From positions 1 through 44,983 of the forward strand of contig JAHDSB010000015.1 of assembly GCA_018433015.1 (NCBI GenBank): DNA of 44,983 bases, written 5' to 3'. Positions 35,206 to 44,983 of the stretch are shown here, piece by piece (the first letter of the stretch is position 1; the number at the start of each line of letters is the position of its first letter). The notes under the pieces were generated by a model. That model saw only the letters and a list, made by a program, of their open reading frames with translations, made no database searches and was not told the DNA's origin. This DNA is from Clostridia bacterium. GTDB taxonomy: Bacteria; Bacillota; Peptococcia; DRI-13; SV3-B141. Position numbers and translations under genes: made by a program.

Positions 35206-35571
35206 TTGAGAATAGCAATTATTGATGATGAAAAAGGTATCTTACTTTCTTTAAGTATTTTCTTAGAAATGGAGGGTCATGTACCAATTACATTTTCTTC
35301 GCCTTATGAGGCCTTAGAAAAGATACCGTACAAAAATCTGGATTTGATTATTCTTGATATGAGAATGCCGGAAATGAATGGAGAGCAAGTAGCCCAAATT
35401 TTAAAAAAAGATCCCAAAACAAAAAATATACCCCTGATATTATTTTCAGCCCATGAAACTTTACCGGAAGTGGCAGCCCGAGTTGGAGCTGAAGGAATTC
35501 TGGAAAAGCCATTTAAATTTTCTAAATTAGAGGCATTGATTCATAATTTTCAAAAAAATAAATATGCTTAA
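35206..35571 (+). CDS. Single-domain response regulator (CheY/Spo0F-like receiver)
   Basis: This is a stand-alone receiver domain of 121 residues with no output domain. The acidic pocket is D7 and D8 (IIDDEKG), the phospho-acceptor is D51 in LIILDMRMPEMNG, the switch residue is S81 (LILFSAHE) and the Lys is K101 (LEKPFKF). All are present, so it should be phosphorylatable. There is no histidine kinase nearby. Start TTG with AAGGTGG six bases upstream. It lies between gyrB and gyrA with its own promoter-like region, not as part of a gyrBA operon. Its partner is unknown; Spo0F-type phosphorelay or chemotaxis-like roles are both possible. Confidence 0.88.
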   Translation: MRIAIIDDEKGILLSLSIFLEMEGHVPITFSSPYEALEKIPYKNLDLIILDMRMPEMNGEQVAQILKKDPKTKNIPLILFSAHETLPEVAARVGAEGILEKPFKFSKLEALIHNFQKNKYA

Positions 35572-35662
35572 ACCTCTAAAAATAGGGATTAAACCTTAAA
35601 AAAGTGAAAAAATTTGCTTTATAAATCTAAAAAAGCTATACTACAACTATATAACTGTTATT

Positions 35663-35705
35663 AACATAACAAGGCTAGCAAGAAGCTAGTCTCAATTTTT
35701 ATGTT
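35663..35705 (+). other. Compound hairpin in the gyrA leader
   Basis: An outer 7-bp stem AACATAA/TTATGTT (35663-35669 with 35699-35705) encloses an inner stem AGGCTAGC/GCTAGTCT (35672-35679 with 35685-35692, one G-U) followed by CAATTTTT. It could terminate the receiver gene transcript or shape the gyrA leader. It ends 15 bases before the gyrA ribosome site. Confidence 0.45.
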
Positions 35706-35731
35706 GTTATCAGGCAAACGAGGTGATAATA

Positions 35732-38164
35732 GTGGAATTAAACAGTGAAGGTAAAGTATTGCCTATTCGTATAGAAGATGAAATGAAAAAATCCTACATA
35801 GATTATGCCATGAGTGTAATAGTGGGAAGGGCGCTTCCTGATGTAAGAGATGGTTTAAAACCTGTACACAGACGTATACTCTATGCTATGCACGAAACGG
35901 GCATGACTGCTGATAAAGCTCATAAAAAGTCAGCTCGTGTAGTCGGTGATGTTCTAGGGCGCTACCATCCTCATGGTGATTCGGCAGTATATGATGCTAT
36001 GGTTAGGATGGCGCAGGATTTTTCTTTTCGTTATCCATTAGTTGATGGTCACGGAAACTTTGGTTCTATAGATGGTGATTCGGCTGCAGCTATGCGTTAT
36101 ACAGAAGTTCGTATGGCTAAAATAACCCAGGAATTATTAAGGGATATTGAAAAAGATACAGTTAATTTTACTCCTAACTATGATGACAGCTTAAAAGAAC
36201 CAGCAGTACTACCTGCTCGAATTCCCAATCTTCTAATCAACGGATCTTCTGGTATAGCTGTAGGGATGGCTACTAATATTCCTCCTCACAATATAACAGA
36301 AGTTATTAATGGCGTTATATCATTAATAAATAATCCAGAAATAACCATAAGTGAGCTTATGGAAGTAATAAAAGGGCCGGATTTTCCAACAGGAGGTATT
36401 ATCTTAGGAAAAGAAGGAATAAAAAAGGCCTATGAAACAGGGCGAGGAACCGTTCGCGTAAGAAGTTTATCTTCTATTGAAAAAATGAACAATGGTAAGA
36501 TGCAAATAATTGTTACTCAATTGCCTTACTTTGTAAACAAAGCCAGATTAATAGAAAAAATAGCTGATCTGGTTAGAAATAAAAAAATAGAAGGTATAAC
36601 TGATCTGCGTGATGAATCGGACCGCAAGGGTATGCGTATAATCATAGAATTAAAGAGGGATGTAAATCCCCAAATTATTCTTAATCAATTGTATAAGCAT
36701 ACTCAGTTACAAGATAGCTTTGGTGTCATTATGCTAGCCTTAGTTAATGGCGAACCAAAAATCTTAAATTTAAAAGAAATGTTATATTACTATCTTGAAC
36801 ACCAAAAGGATGTAGTTGTACGTCGTACCCGCCATGATCTAAAAAAAGCAGAAGATAGACTTCATATTGTAGAAGGTCTAAAAATTGCCATTGATCATAT
36901 TGATGAGGTCATACGCATTATCAGACAGTCCCGGGATGTTGAAAAGGCAAAAGCTAATTTAATAGAAAGTTTTGCTTTATCAAAAATACAGGCACAAGCC
37001 ATTGTAGATATGCGCCTAGGAAAATTATCAGGTTTGGAAAGAGAAAAATTAGATGAAGAGTACCAGGAATTACTAAAACAGATTAATTACTTTAAGAGTG
37101 TGTTAGCTGATGAAAAACTAGTATTAAAAATAATTAAAGATGAACTAGTAAAAGTAAGGGATAAGTATGGTGACAAACGACGTACTCAAATAAGTAAAAA
37201 TGACGAAGAGATTGATATAGAAGATTTAATTGAAGAAGAAGATGTAGTAATAGCCATAACACGTGGTGGTTATATTAAGAGACAACCTTTAGATACTTAC
37301 CGCAACCAAAAACGTGGAGGTAGAGGTATATCTGCCCTAACCACCAAAGAAGATGATTTCGTGGAGCATTTATTTATAACTACTACTCATCATTATCTTT
37401 TATTCTTTACTAATAAAGGTAAGGTATATCGCCTCAAGGTATATGAAATTCCCGAAGCCAGTCGTCAGTCAAAAGGTACTTCTATTGTTAATTTACTTTA
37501 TATTACTGGAAAAGATACTATCAAGAATGTTATTCCAGTTAAAGAGTTTAAAGAAGGGCAGTACCTACTAACAGCTACAAGAAATGGAATTGTTAAGAAG
37601 ACGAGTTTGACTGAATATGATTCTTCTAGGAAAGATGGAATTATTGCTCTTACCTTGGATGAAGGTGATGAGTTGATAGGGACAAGACTTACCAATGGTG
37701 ATGACGATATTCTTTTAGCAACAAAACATGGGATGGCTATTCGTTTCCATGAATCGGAAGTTAGAAATATGGGGAGAACGGCTAGGGGAGTTAAAGGTAT
37801 TAATCTCAAGAAAAATGACGAAATTGTGGGGATGGCTATCTACAATGATAATGCAGATTTATTAGTGATTACTGAGCAGGGTTATGGAAAGAGAACCAAA
37901 TTAAGTGAATTCCGTTCCCAAACCAGGGCAGGAAAAGGACTAATAGGTCTGAAAATTACTCCGCGCAACGGCTTAATTGCTGGAATTATGGCTGTCTTTG
38001 AAGAAGATGAAGTAATGATTATCACAAAAGAAGGTATTATGATCAGAGTATCAGTTGATGGTATATCGACAATGGGAAGAGCTACCCAAGGTGTTAAGAT
38101 TATGAGTTTAAGCACTGATGATCATGTTGTGGCTTTAGCTAGAGTAGCAAATAAAGATGAGTAA
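35732..38164 (+). CDS. gyrA: DNA gyrase subunit A
   Basis: This is the breakage-reunion subunit of gyrase, 810 residues from GTG at 35732 (GAGGTGAT upstream; an in-frame GTG at 35723 lies inside that site). The N-terminal [20 protein letters not shown] is conserved. The quinolone-resistance region [15 protein letters not shown] is wild type at the positions equal to Ser83 and Asp87 of E. coli. The catalytic Tyr123 is in [10 protein letters not shown]. The C-terminal beta-pinwheel carries the GyrA box QKRGGRG (within [10 protein letters not shown]), so negative supercoiling activity is expected. Confidence 0.97.
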   Translation: MELNSEGKVLPIRIEDEMKKSYIDYAMSVIVGRALPDVRDGLKPVHRRILYAMHETGMTADKAHKKSARVVGDVLGRYHPHGDSAVYDAMVRMAQDFSFRYPLVDGHGNFGSIDGDSAAAMRYTEVRMAKITQELLRDIEKDTVNFTPNYDDSLKEPAVLPARIPNLLINGSSGIAVGMATNIPPHNITEVINGVISLINNPEITISELMEVIKGPDFPTGGIILGKEGIKKAYETGRGTVRVRSLSSIEKMNNGKMQIIVTQLPYFVNKARLIEKIADLVRNKKIEGITDLRDESDRKGMRIIIELKRDVNPQIILNQLYKHTQLQDSFGVIMLALVNGEPKILNLKEMLYYYLEHQKDVVVRRTRHDLKKAEDRLHIVEGLKIAIDHIDEVIRIIRQSRDVEKAKANLIESFALSKIQAQAIVDMRLGKLSGLEREKLDEEYQELLKQINYFKSVLADEKLVLKIIKDELVKVRDKYGDKRRTQISKNDEEIDIEDLIEEEDVVIAITRGGYIKRQPLDTYRNQKRGGRGISALTTKEDDFVEHLFITTTHHYLLFFTNKGKVYRLKVYEIPEASRQSKGTSIVNLLYITGKDTIKNVIPVKEFKEGQYLLTATRNGIVKKTSLTEYDSSRKDGIIALTLDEGDELIGTRLTNGDDDILLATKHGMAIRFHESEVRNMGRTARGVKGINLKKNDEIVGMAIYNDNADLLVITEQGYGKRTKLSEFRSQTRAGKGLIGLKITPRNGLIAGIMAVFEEDEVMIITKEGIMIRVSVDGISTMGRATQGVKIMSLSTDDHVVALARVANKDE

Positions 38165-38169
38165 TATTA

Positions 38170-38198
38170 TTGTCAAGATAAAAGTTATAGTGTAAGAT
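38170..38198 (+). promoter_or_regulatory. Candidate promoter of ackA
   Basis: TTGTCA (38170-38175), 17-base spacer, TAAGAT (38193-38198), 75 bases before the ackA start. A 12-bp perfect palindrome GTTATATATAAC (38236-38247) lies in the leader; its meaning is unknown. Confidence 0.5.
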
Positions 38199-38272
38199 AC
38201 AAAATGGCTAGAAATTGTAGAAAAAATAATTTATAGTTATATATAACATATCAGTTAGGAGGAATTTTAAAA

Positions 38273-39481
38273 GTGAAAATTCTCGTAGTTAACTGCGGTA
38301 GTTCTTCATTAAAATACCAGTTGTTTGATATGACTAATGAAGAAGTACTTGCAAAAGGTCTTGTCGAACGTATAGGATTACCCGGTTCAGTTTTAACACA
38401 TCGTCCGGGTTCTGAAAAATACGTTTTTGAAACTGAGATTCCTGATCATGAAAAGGCTATAAAAATGGTTTTGGATGCTTTAATTGATCCTGAGCACGGT
38501 GTACTCAAATCTATGGATGAAATTACAGCTATTGGACATCGTGTAGTGCATGGTGGAGAAGACTTCTCCGGTTCTGTTAAAATAAGTGATTCAGTAATGA
38601 AAGCTCTAGAAGATAATGTAGAATTAGCACCATTACACAATCCCCCTAACATCATGGGAATAGAAGCATGCACTAAAATAATGCCGGATGTTCCTCAAGT
38701 AGGTGTTTTTGATACAGCTTTTCATCAAACAATGCCGCCTGAAGCATATCTCTATGGGATTCCCTACGAGTATTATGAAAAATATAAGATCCGGAGATAC
38801 GGTTTCCACGGTACATCCCATAAATTTGTATCAGAACGTGCTGCGGAGTTAATAGGACGTCCCATTGATGAACTCAAAATAATTACCTGCCATTTAGGAA
38901 ATGGTGCAAGTATTGCTGCAGTAAATAAAGGTAAATGTGTTGATACCAGTATGGGTTTCACACCTTTGGCAGGTTTAATGATGGGAACTCGTAGCGGTAA
39001 TTTGGATCCTGCAATTATTTTCTATTTAATGAATAAAGAAAATTGGGATGTTGAAAGGGCTAATGCCTTCTTAAATAAAGAATGTGGAGTTTTAGGTGTT
39101 TCTGGAGTAAGCAGTGATTTTAGAGATATTGAAAGCGCTGCAGAAAAAGATAATGATAGAGCTCAATTAGCTTTAGATCGTTTTGCATACGTTGTTAAAC
39201 TGTATATTGGTGCTTATGCTGCTGCTTTAAATGGTGTTGATGCGGTGGTATTTACAGCTGGATTAGGAGAAAACTCTATTTCTATGAGAGAAAAAATCTG
39301 TAGTGATTTAGATTATTTAGGTATCAAAATTGATACAGATAAAAATAATACTCGTGGTAAGGAAGTAGATGTTTCAGCTGATGGTGCTAAAACTAGAGTT
39401 TTAGTTATTCCCACAAATGAAGAGTTAATGATAGCTCGTGATACTTACGAAATCGTAAAATCTGGTAAGGATAGTCTATAA
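38273..39481 (+). CDS. ackA: Acetate kinase
   Basis: This enzyme converts acetyl phosphate and ADP to acetate and ATP, the substrate-level ATP step of acetogenic fermentation. It has 402 residues. Motifs are the N-terminal [27 protein letters not shown], the active-site region [20 protein letters not shown] and [18 protein letters not shown], the adenosine-binding [20 protein letters not shown] and [13 protein letters not shown]. Start GTG with AGGAGG upstream. Phosphotransacetylase (pta), often adjacent, is not in the window. It has its own promoter after gyrA. Confidence 0.97.
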   Translation: MKILVVNCGSSSLKYQLFDMTNEEVLAKGLVERIGLPGSVLTHRPGSEKYVFETEIPDHEKAIKMVLDALIDPEHGVLKSMDEITAIGHRVVHGGEDFSGSVKISDSVMKALEDNVELAPLHNPPNIMGIEACTKIMPDVPQVGVFDTAFHQTMPPEAYLYGIPYEYYEKYKIRRYGFHGTSHKFVSERAAELIGRPIDELKIITCHLGNGASIAAVNKGKCVDTSMGFTPLAGLMMGTRSGNLDPAIIFYLMNKENWDVERANAFLNKECGVLGVSGVSSDFRDIESAAEKDNDRAQLALDRFAYVVKLYIGAYAAALNGVDAVVFTAGLGENSISMREKICSDLDYLGIKIDTDKNNTRGKEVDVSADGAKTRVLVIPTNEELMIARDTYEIVKSGKDSL

Positions 39482-39511
39482 GTTTATATTTAAAATTAAT
39501 AAAGTAATTAT

Positions 39512-39566
39512 AAGCACTGCTCTTGAATAGATTAATGGAAAGTGGATATTCGGGGGCAGTGCTTTT
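39512..39566 (+). terminator. Long-loop hairpin ending at the start of the PdxT-like gene
   Basis: AAGCACTGCTC (39512-39522) pairs with GGGCAGTGCTT (39554-39564; one G-U) across 31 bases, ending in TTTT directly before the ATG at 39567. It could be the ackA terminator. Its right arm contains the only Shine-Dalgarno-like bases (GGGGG) of the next gene. Confidence 0.5.
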
Positions 39567-40127
39567 ATGAATATTGGTATATTGGAAGTTGAAGATTCGG
39601 TAGATATGTTTTATTTATTCATAAGAGAAAGTGGCTTTATTCCTAAAAGGGTAGGAAAAGCTCTACATTTAAGGGATATTAATGGGTTGATTATTGCTGG
39701 AAGTAATAGTTTATTGCTAGATGATGAGGAATTAAAAGAAGAAATAATAAAAAAAACAATTTCAGGTATGCCTATCTATGCTTTGTGTGCAGGAATAACA
39801 TATTTAGCTAAAAATATTGAGGGTGAAAAGAGTTTTACGTTAGGTTTAATGGATATCACAGTTAGAACGTATAAATTAAAAAATAATAATAAGTTTTTAG
39901 CTGATTTAATAATCCCCGTTTTAGGAGAAAAGCCTGTTAAAGCTGAGTTTAATAATTCCCCATACATTGTTGATGCTAAACCCAATGTAGGAATTTTAGC
40001 TACTTATGTTGATAATATAGTGATGGCCAGACAAGGAAACTTTTTAGTAAGCTCCTTTTATTCAACTGATAGGCGGATATGTAGATATTTTTTTAATATG
40101 GTAAAAGATTCACTAAGTGATAAATGA
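39567..40127 (+). CDS. PdxT-like class I glutamine amidotransferase homologue lacking catalytic His and Glu
   Basis: The protein has 186 residues, colinear with PdxT, the glutaminase of pyridoxal-phosphate synthase. NIGILEVEDSVDMFYLFIRE matches the PdxT N-terminus, MPIYALCAGITYLAK holds the nucleophile Cys74 in its elbow, and IVMARQGNFLVSSF matches the stretch before the catalytic His. There, the usual SFHPE reads SFYST: His is Tyr165 and Glu is Thr167. The oxyanion/glutamine loop GGES is also changed to AGSNS. Glutaminase activity is therefore unlikely, yet the frame is intact and its base composition fits the neighbours. No pdxS is near. The assignment rests on my alignment from memory; a different GATase1-like family is possible. 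Confidence 0.65.
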   Translation: MNIGILEVEDSVDMFYLFIRESGFIPKRVGKALHLRDINGLIIAGSNSLLLDDEELKEEIIKKTISGMPIYALCAGITYLAKNIEGEKSFTLGLMDITVRTYKLKNNNKFLADLIIPVLGEKPVKAEFNNSPYIVDAKPNVGILATYVDNIVMARQGNFLVSSFYSTDRRICRYFFNMVKDSLSDK

Positions 40128-40146
40128 AAAAAATTAAATTTGTGAC

Positions 40147-40175
40147 TTGCATATCTAAGATTTATATAATATAAT
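40147..40175 (+). promoter_or_regulatory. Promoter of the serine operon
   Basis: TTGCAT (40147-40152), 17-base spacer, perfect TATAAT (40170-40175), placed just before the first T-box leader. Confidence 0.75.
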
Positions 40176-40187
40176 AACAATCAAACT

Positions 40188-40422
40188 TTATAGAACGCTT
40201 TGACAGGGAAAAGTAAATGGATTATCTTTTCAAGAGAGCTGATGGTTGGTGTAAATCAGTAAAGATTGCTATTGAATTCCGCCCCAGAGTTTCAGTTAAT
40301 TACTGACGTCCATGTTCGTTACGCATGTAAAGAGTGGGTTATTATACATAGCCAATTTGGGTGGCAACACGGGTTAAAGATCTCGTCCCAAGCCTTTTGA
40401 AGAGAAGGTGGGGCGAGTTTTA
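40188..40422 (+). promoter_or_regulatory. T-box leader 1 (serine, specifier UCC)
   Basis: The T-box sequence TTTGGGTGGCAACACGGG (40356-40373 region) is followed by an intrinsic terminator CTCGTCCCA/TGGGGCGAG (40382-40390 with 40409-40417) and TTTTA. The Stem I features are AGAGAGCTGATGGTTGGTG and the specifier loop region GAATTCCGCCCCAGAG, where TCC at 40278-40280 is followed by a purine. Uncharged tRNA-Ser(GGA) would stabilise the antiterminator. Confidence 0.93.
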
Positions 40423-40449
40423 TTTATATAAAAATTAATATTTTATAAA

Positions 40450-40701
40450 AATGCAATGAAAGGGAAAAGAGTCTCTTATTTTTTAGAGAGTTGGTGGTTG
40501 GTGCAAACCAACAAGTAAGAGGATCGTAATTCCACCCCGGAGCAGAAAATGATAAATTTTACGGTCATGTCCGTTATACATGTAATCAAGCTGGATATTT
40601 ATAAGCTGTAATATGTTTATAATTCAACTTGGGTGGTACCGCGGGTTAAGTGCACTCGTCCCAATAGATAATTGATTTATTGTGGATAAGTGCATTTTTT
40701 T
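40450..40701 (+). promoter_or_regulatory. T-box leader 2 (serine, specifier UCC)
   Basis: A second complete leader follows at once: Stem I elements GAGAGTTGGTGGTTGGTGC, specifier region GTAATTCCACCCCGGAG (TCC at 40531-40533), T-box GGGTGGTACCGCGGG (40631-40645), and a terminator pairing TGCACTCGTCCCAATA (40651-40666) with 40678-40694, ending in a T-run. It ends 75 bases before the aminotransferase gene. Confidence 0.95.
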
Positions 40702-40776
40702 ATATATTATTTAACCTATCAAATAAGGATTTAAGTAAAAAAGAAAATAATTATAGATTTTAAGGAGGAAATAAGA

Positions 40777-41937
40777 ATGAGAGATAAGCAATATTTAATG
40801 ATTCCGGGTCCTACTCCAGTACCTGCCAAAGTAATGGAAGGAATAATGGCCCCACCTATTGGACATCGGACTCCTGAGTTTGGCCAAATTATCAAGGAAG
40901 TAACAGAAAATATCAAAGAAATTTATCAAACTAAAAATGATTTGTTTATTCTAACATCTTCAGGAACTGGTGCTATGGAAGCTGCAGTAGCTAATTTTGT
41001 AAATAGTGGCGAAAAAGCAATAATAATGGATAATGGTAATTTTGGCGAAAGATGGGTGAAAATTTGTGATCGCTATGGTGTAGATGCAGAAGTTATTTCT
41101 GGACCATGGGGTGAACAAGCTGATCCTAAAGCCTTAGCTAATCGTTTAAACCAAGACAAAAATGGAGAAATCAAGGCTGTATTTGTAACCCATAATGAAA
41201 CATCAACAGGGGTATTAAATGATGTTAAGGCGCTACGTGAAGCTATGGGTGATCATCCTGCACTTTTTATTGTTGACTCTGTTAGTGGAATGGCAGCAGC
41301 TCCCTTGAAAGTTGATGAATGGAAGCTTGATGTAGTAGTAAGTGGTTCGCAAAAAGCATATATGATTCCCCCGGGATTAGCTTTTGTGAGTGTGAGTGAT
41401 AAGGCTTGGTCGGCAAGCGATAAAGTAAAAAATCCTCGTTTCTATTTTGACTTGCGGGCAGCTAAAAAATCTTATGATGAAAAATATAACACGCCCTATA
41501 CTCCCGCTACTAATTTGGTTCTTGGTTTACAGTGTTCTTTAAAAATGATGAAAGAAGAAGGATTAGAAAATATTTATAAACGTCATAATTACTTTAAAAA
41601 TATTGTTAGGACTGCTGTAAGGGCCTTAGGATTAGAACTATTGGCCACGGATAAGGCTGCTTCTGCTTCCGTCACTGCTATAAAGAAACCGGAAAATATC
41701 GATGTAAAAGATATAACAAAGATAATGAGAACTAAACATAATATTGTTATGGCTGGGGGTCAAGGAAAATTAAAAAATGATATTTTTAGAATAGGACATC
41801 TGGGTTATGTTCATGTAAATGATATTATTGTAACTATTGCTTGCTTAGAGATGACTTTAAAAGAATTAGGAATGAATGTGGAACTAGGTCAGGGTGTAAG
41901 GGCTATGCAGGAGTTTATTTTGAAAGGAGATAAATAA
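40777..41937 (+). CDS. Class V aminotransferase (alanine-glyoxylate/serine-pyruvate type), probable phosphoserine aminotransferase
   Basis: This PLP enzyme has 386 residues. The N-terminal block MIPGPTPVPAKVMEG and GHRTPEFG are typical of the alanine-glyoxylate aminotransferase branch of class V. TSSGTGAMEAA (60-70) binds the cofactor phosphate, D167 lies in IVDSVSGM, and the Schiff-base Lys is K193 in SGSQKAYMIPPG. Classical SerC is a different branch; here the enzyme sits directly before serA and serS under serine T-boxes, so the likely reaction is 3-phosphohydroxypyruvate to phosphoserine. That role is inferred from context. AGGAGG precedes the ATG. Confidence 0.85.
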   Translation: MRDKQYLMIPGPTPVPAKVMEGIMAPPIGHRTPEFGQIIKEVTENIKEIYQTKNDLFILTSSGTGAMEAAVANFVNSGEKAIIMDNGNFGERWVKICDRYGVDAEVISGPWGEQADPKALANRLNQDKNGEIKAVFVTHNETSTGVLNDVKALREAMGDHPALFIVDSVSGMAAAPLKVDEWKLDVVVSGSQKAYMIPPGLAFVSVSDKAWSASDKVKNPRFYFDLRAAKKSYDEKYNTPYTPATNLVLGLQCSLKMMKEEGLENIYKRHNYFKNIVRTAVRALGLELLATDKAASASVTAIKKPENIDVKDITKIMRTKHNIVMAGGQGKLKNDIFRIGHLGYVHVNDIIVTIACLEMTLKELGMNVELGQGVRAMQEFILKGDK

Positions 41938-41939
41938 AG

Positions 41940-44833
<2,894 letters not shown>

Positions 44834-44858
44834 TGTATAATACAGGTTAATTGAAAAG

Positions 44859-44888
44859 GTAAATTCCAGTTTGTAAAAGTAAATTCCA
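44859..44888. repeat. Short direct repeats downstream of serS
   Basis: GTAAATTCCA occurs at 44859-44868 and 44879-44888, 20 bases apart, each after an A-rich run (AAAAG). The last 150 bases hold no gene. A weak AAAAGCT/AGCTTTT hairpin lies about 20 bases further on. Confidence 0.6.
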
Positions 44889-44983
44889 CAGAGTTGGATT
44901 AGTTTAAAAAAGCTGTGTTTGCAAGCTTTTATACAGGTTTATCTTAGGAAAAATTAAGGCAATTAAACTAGTGAAAGTATAAA

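Noticed and set aside
40681-40689. Perfect DnaA box TGTGGATAA in the second T-box terminator
   Set aside because: It is a single isolated box inside a terminator stem whose pairing explains the bases; probably coincidence.

Overview
The window is the replication-origin region of a low-GC Gram-positive chromosome. The order rpmH-rnpA-yidD-yidC-khpB-mnmE-mnmG-rsmG-noc-parA-parB on one side of the origin and dnaA-dnaN-recF-remB-gyrB-gyrA on the other is the classic Firmicutes arrangement. A trimeric NADH-linked [FeFe] hydrogenase, acetate kinase, the selenocysteine factors SelB and tRNA-Sec, and the sporulation-associated YyaC point to a strictly anaerobic, probably spore-forming, fermentative or syntrophic member of the Clostridia. 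Genus and order cannot be fixed from this sequence alone. Nearly all genes are read away from the origin at about 28.6-30.5 kb: minus strand to its left (yyaC and the first gene fragment excepted), plus strand to its right.

Left arm, from the edge inward: the end of a membrane-protein gene and an XRE-type regulator; a purine-salvage operon (xpt plus a BMP-family nucleoside ABC importer) behind a PurR-type box pair; the ykvI-selB-tRNA-Sec cluster; yyaC; a bactofilin gene overlapping an M23 endopeptidase gene; three small membrane-protein genes; the hyd hydrogenase operon behind a promoter covered by a large palindrome; the parAB and noc partition genes with three parS sites; the tRNA-modification pair mnmE/mnmG; and the yidC-rnpA-rpmH group.

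The origin itself is bipartite. A DnaA-box cluster lies between rpmH and dnaA. A second cluster between dnaA and dnaN ends in a recognisable DnaA-trio unwinding element next to an AT-rich stretch.

Right arm: dnaN, recF, remB, gyrB, a lone receiver-domain protein, gyrA, ackA, a PdxT-like protein that has lost its catalytic His and Glu, then two tandem serine T-box leaders driving an aminotransferase-serA-serS operon. The last 150 bases hold short direct repeats that may mark the edge of a mobile element.

The features most worth a second look are: rnpA split by a one-base shift in an A9 tract; a yidC ribosome-binding site that only works on paper if an intervening hairpin folds; parS palindromes that also form terminator hairpins; the degenerate PdxT paralogue at the locus where pdxST often sits; the palindrome over the hydrogenase promoter; and the tandem UCC T-boxes. 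No CRISPR array, transposase, prophage or rRNA gene was seen.
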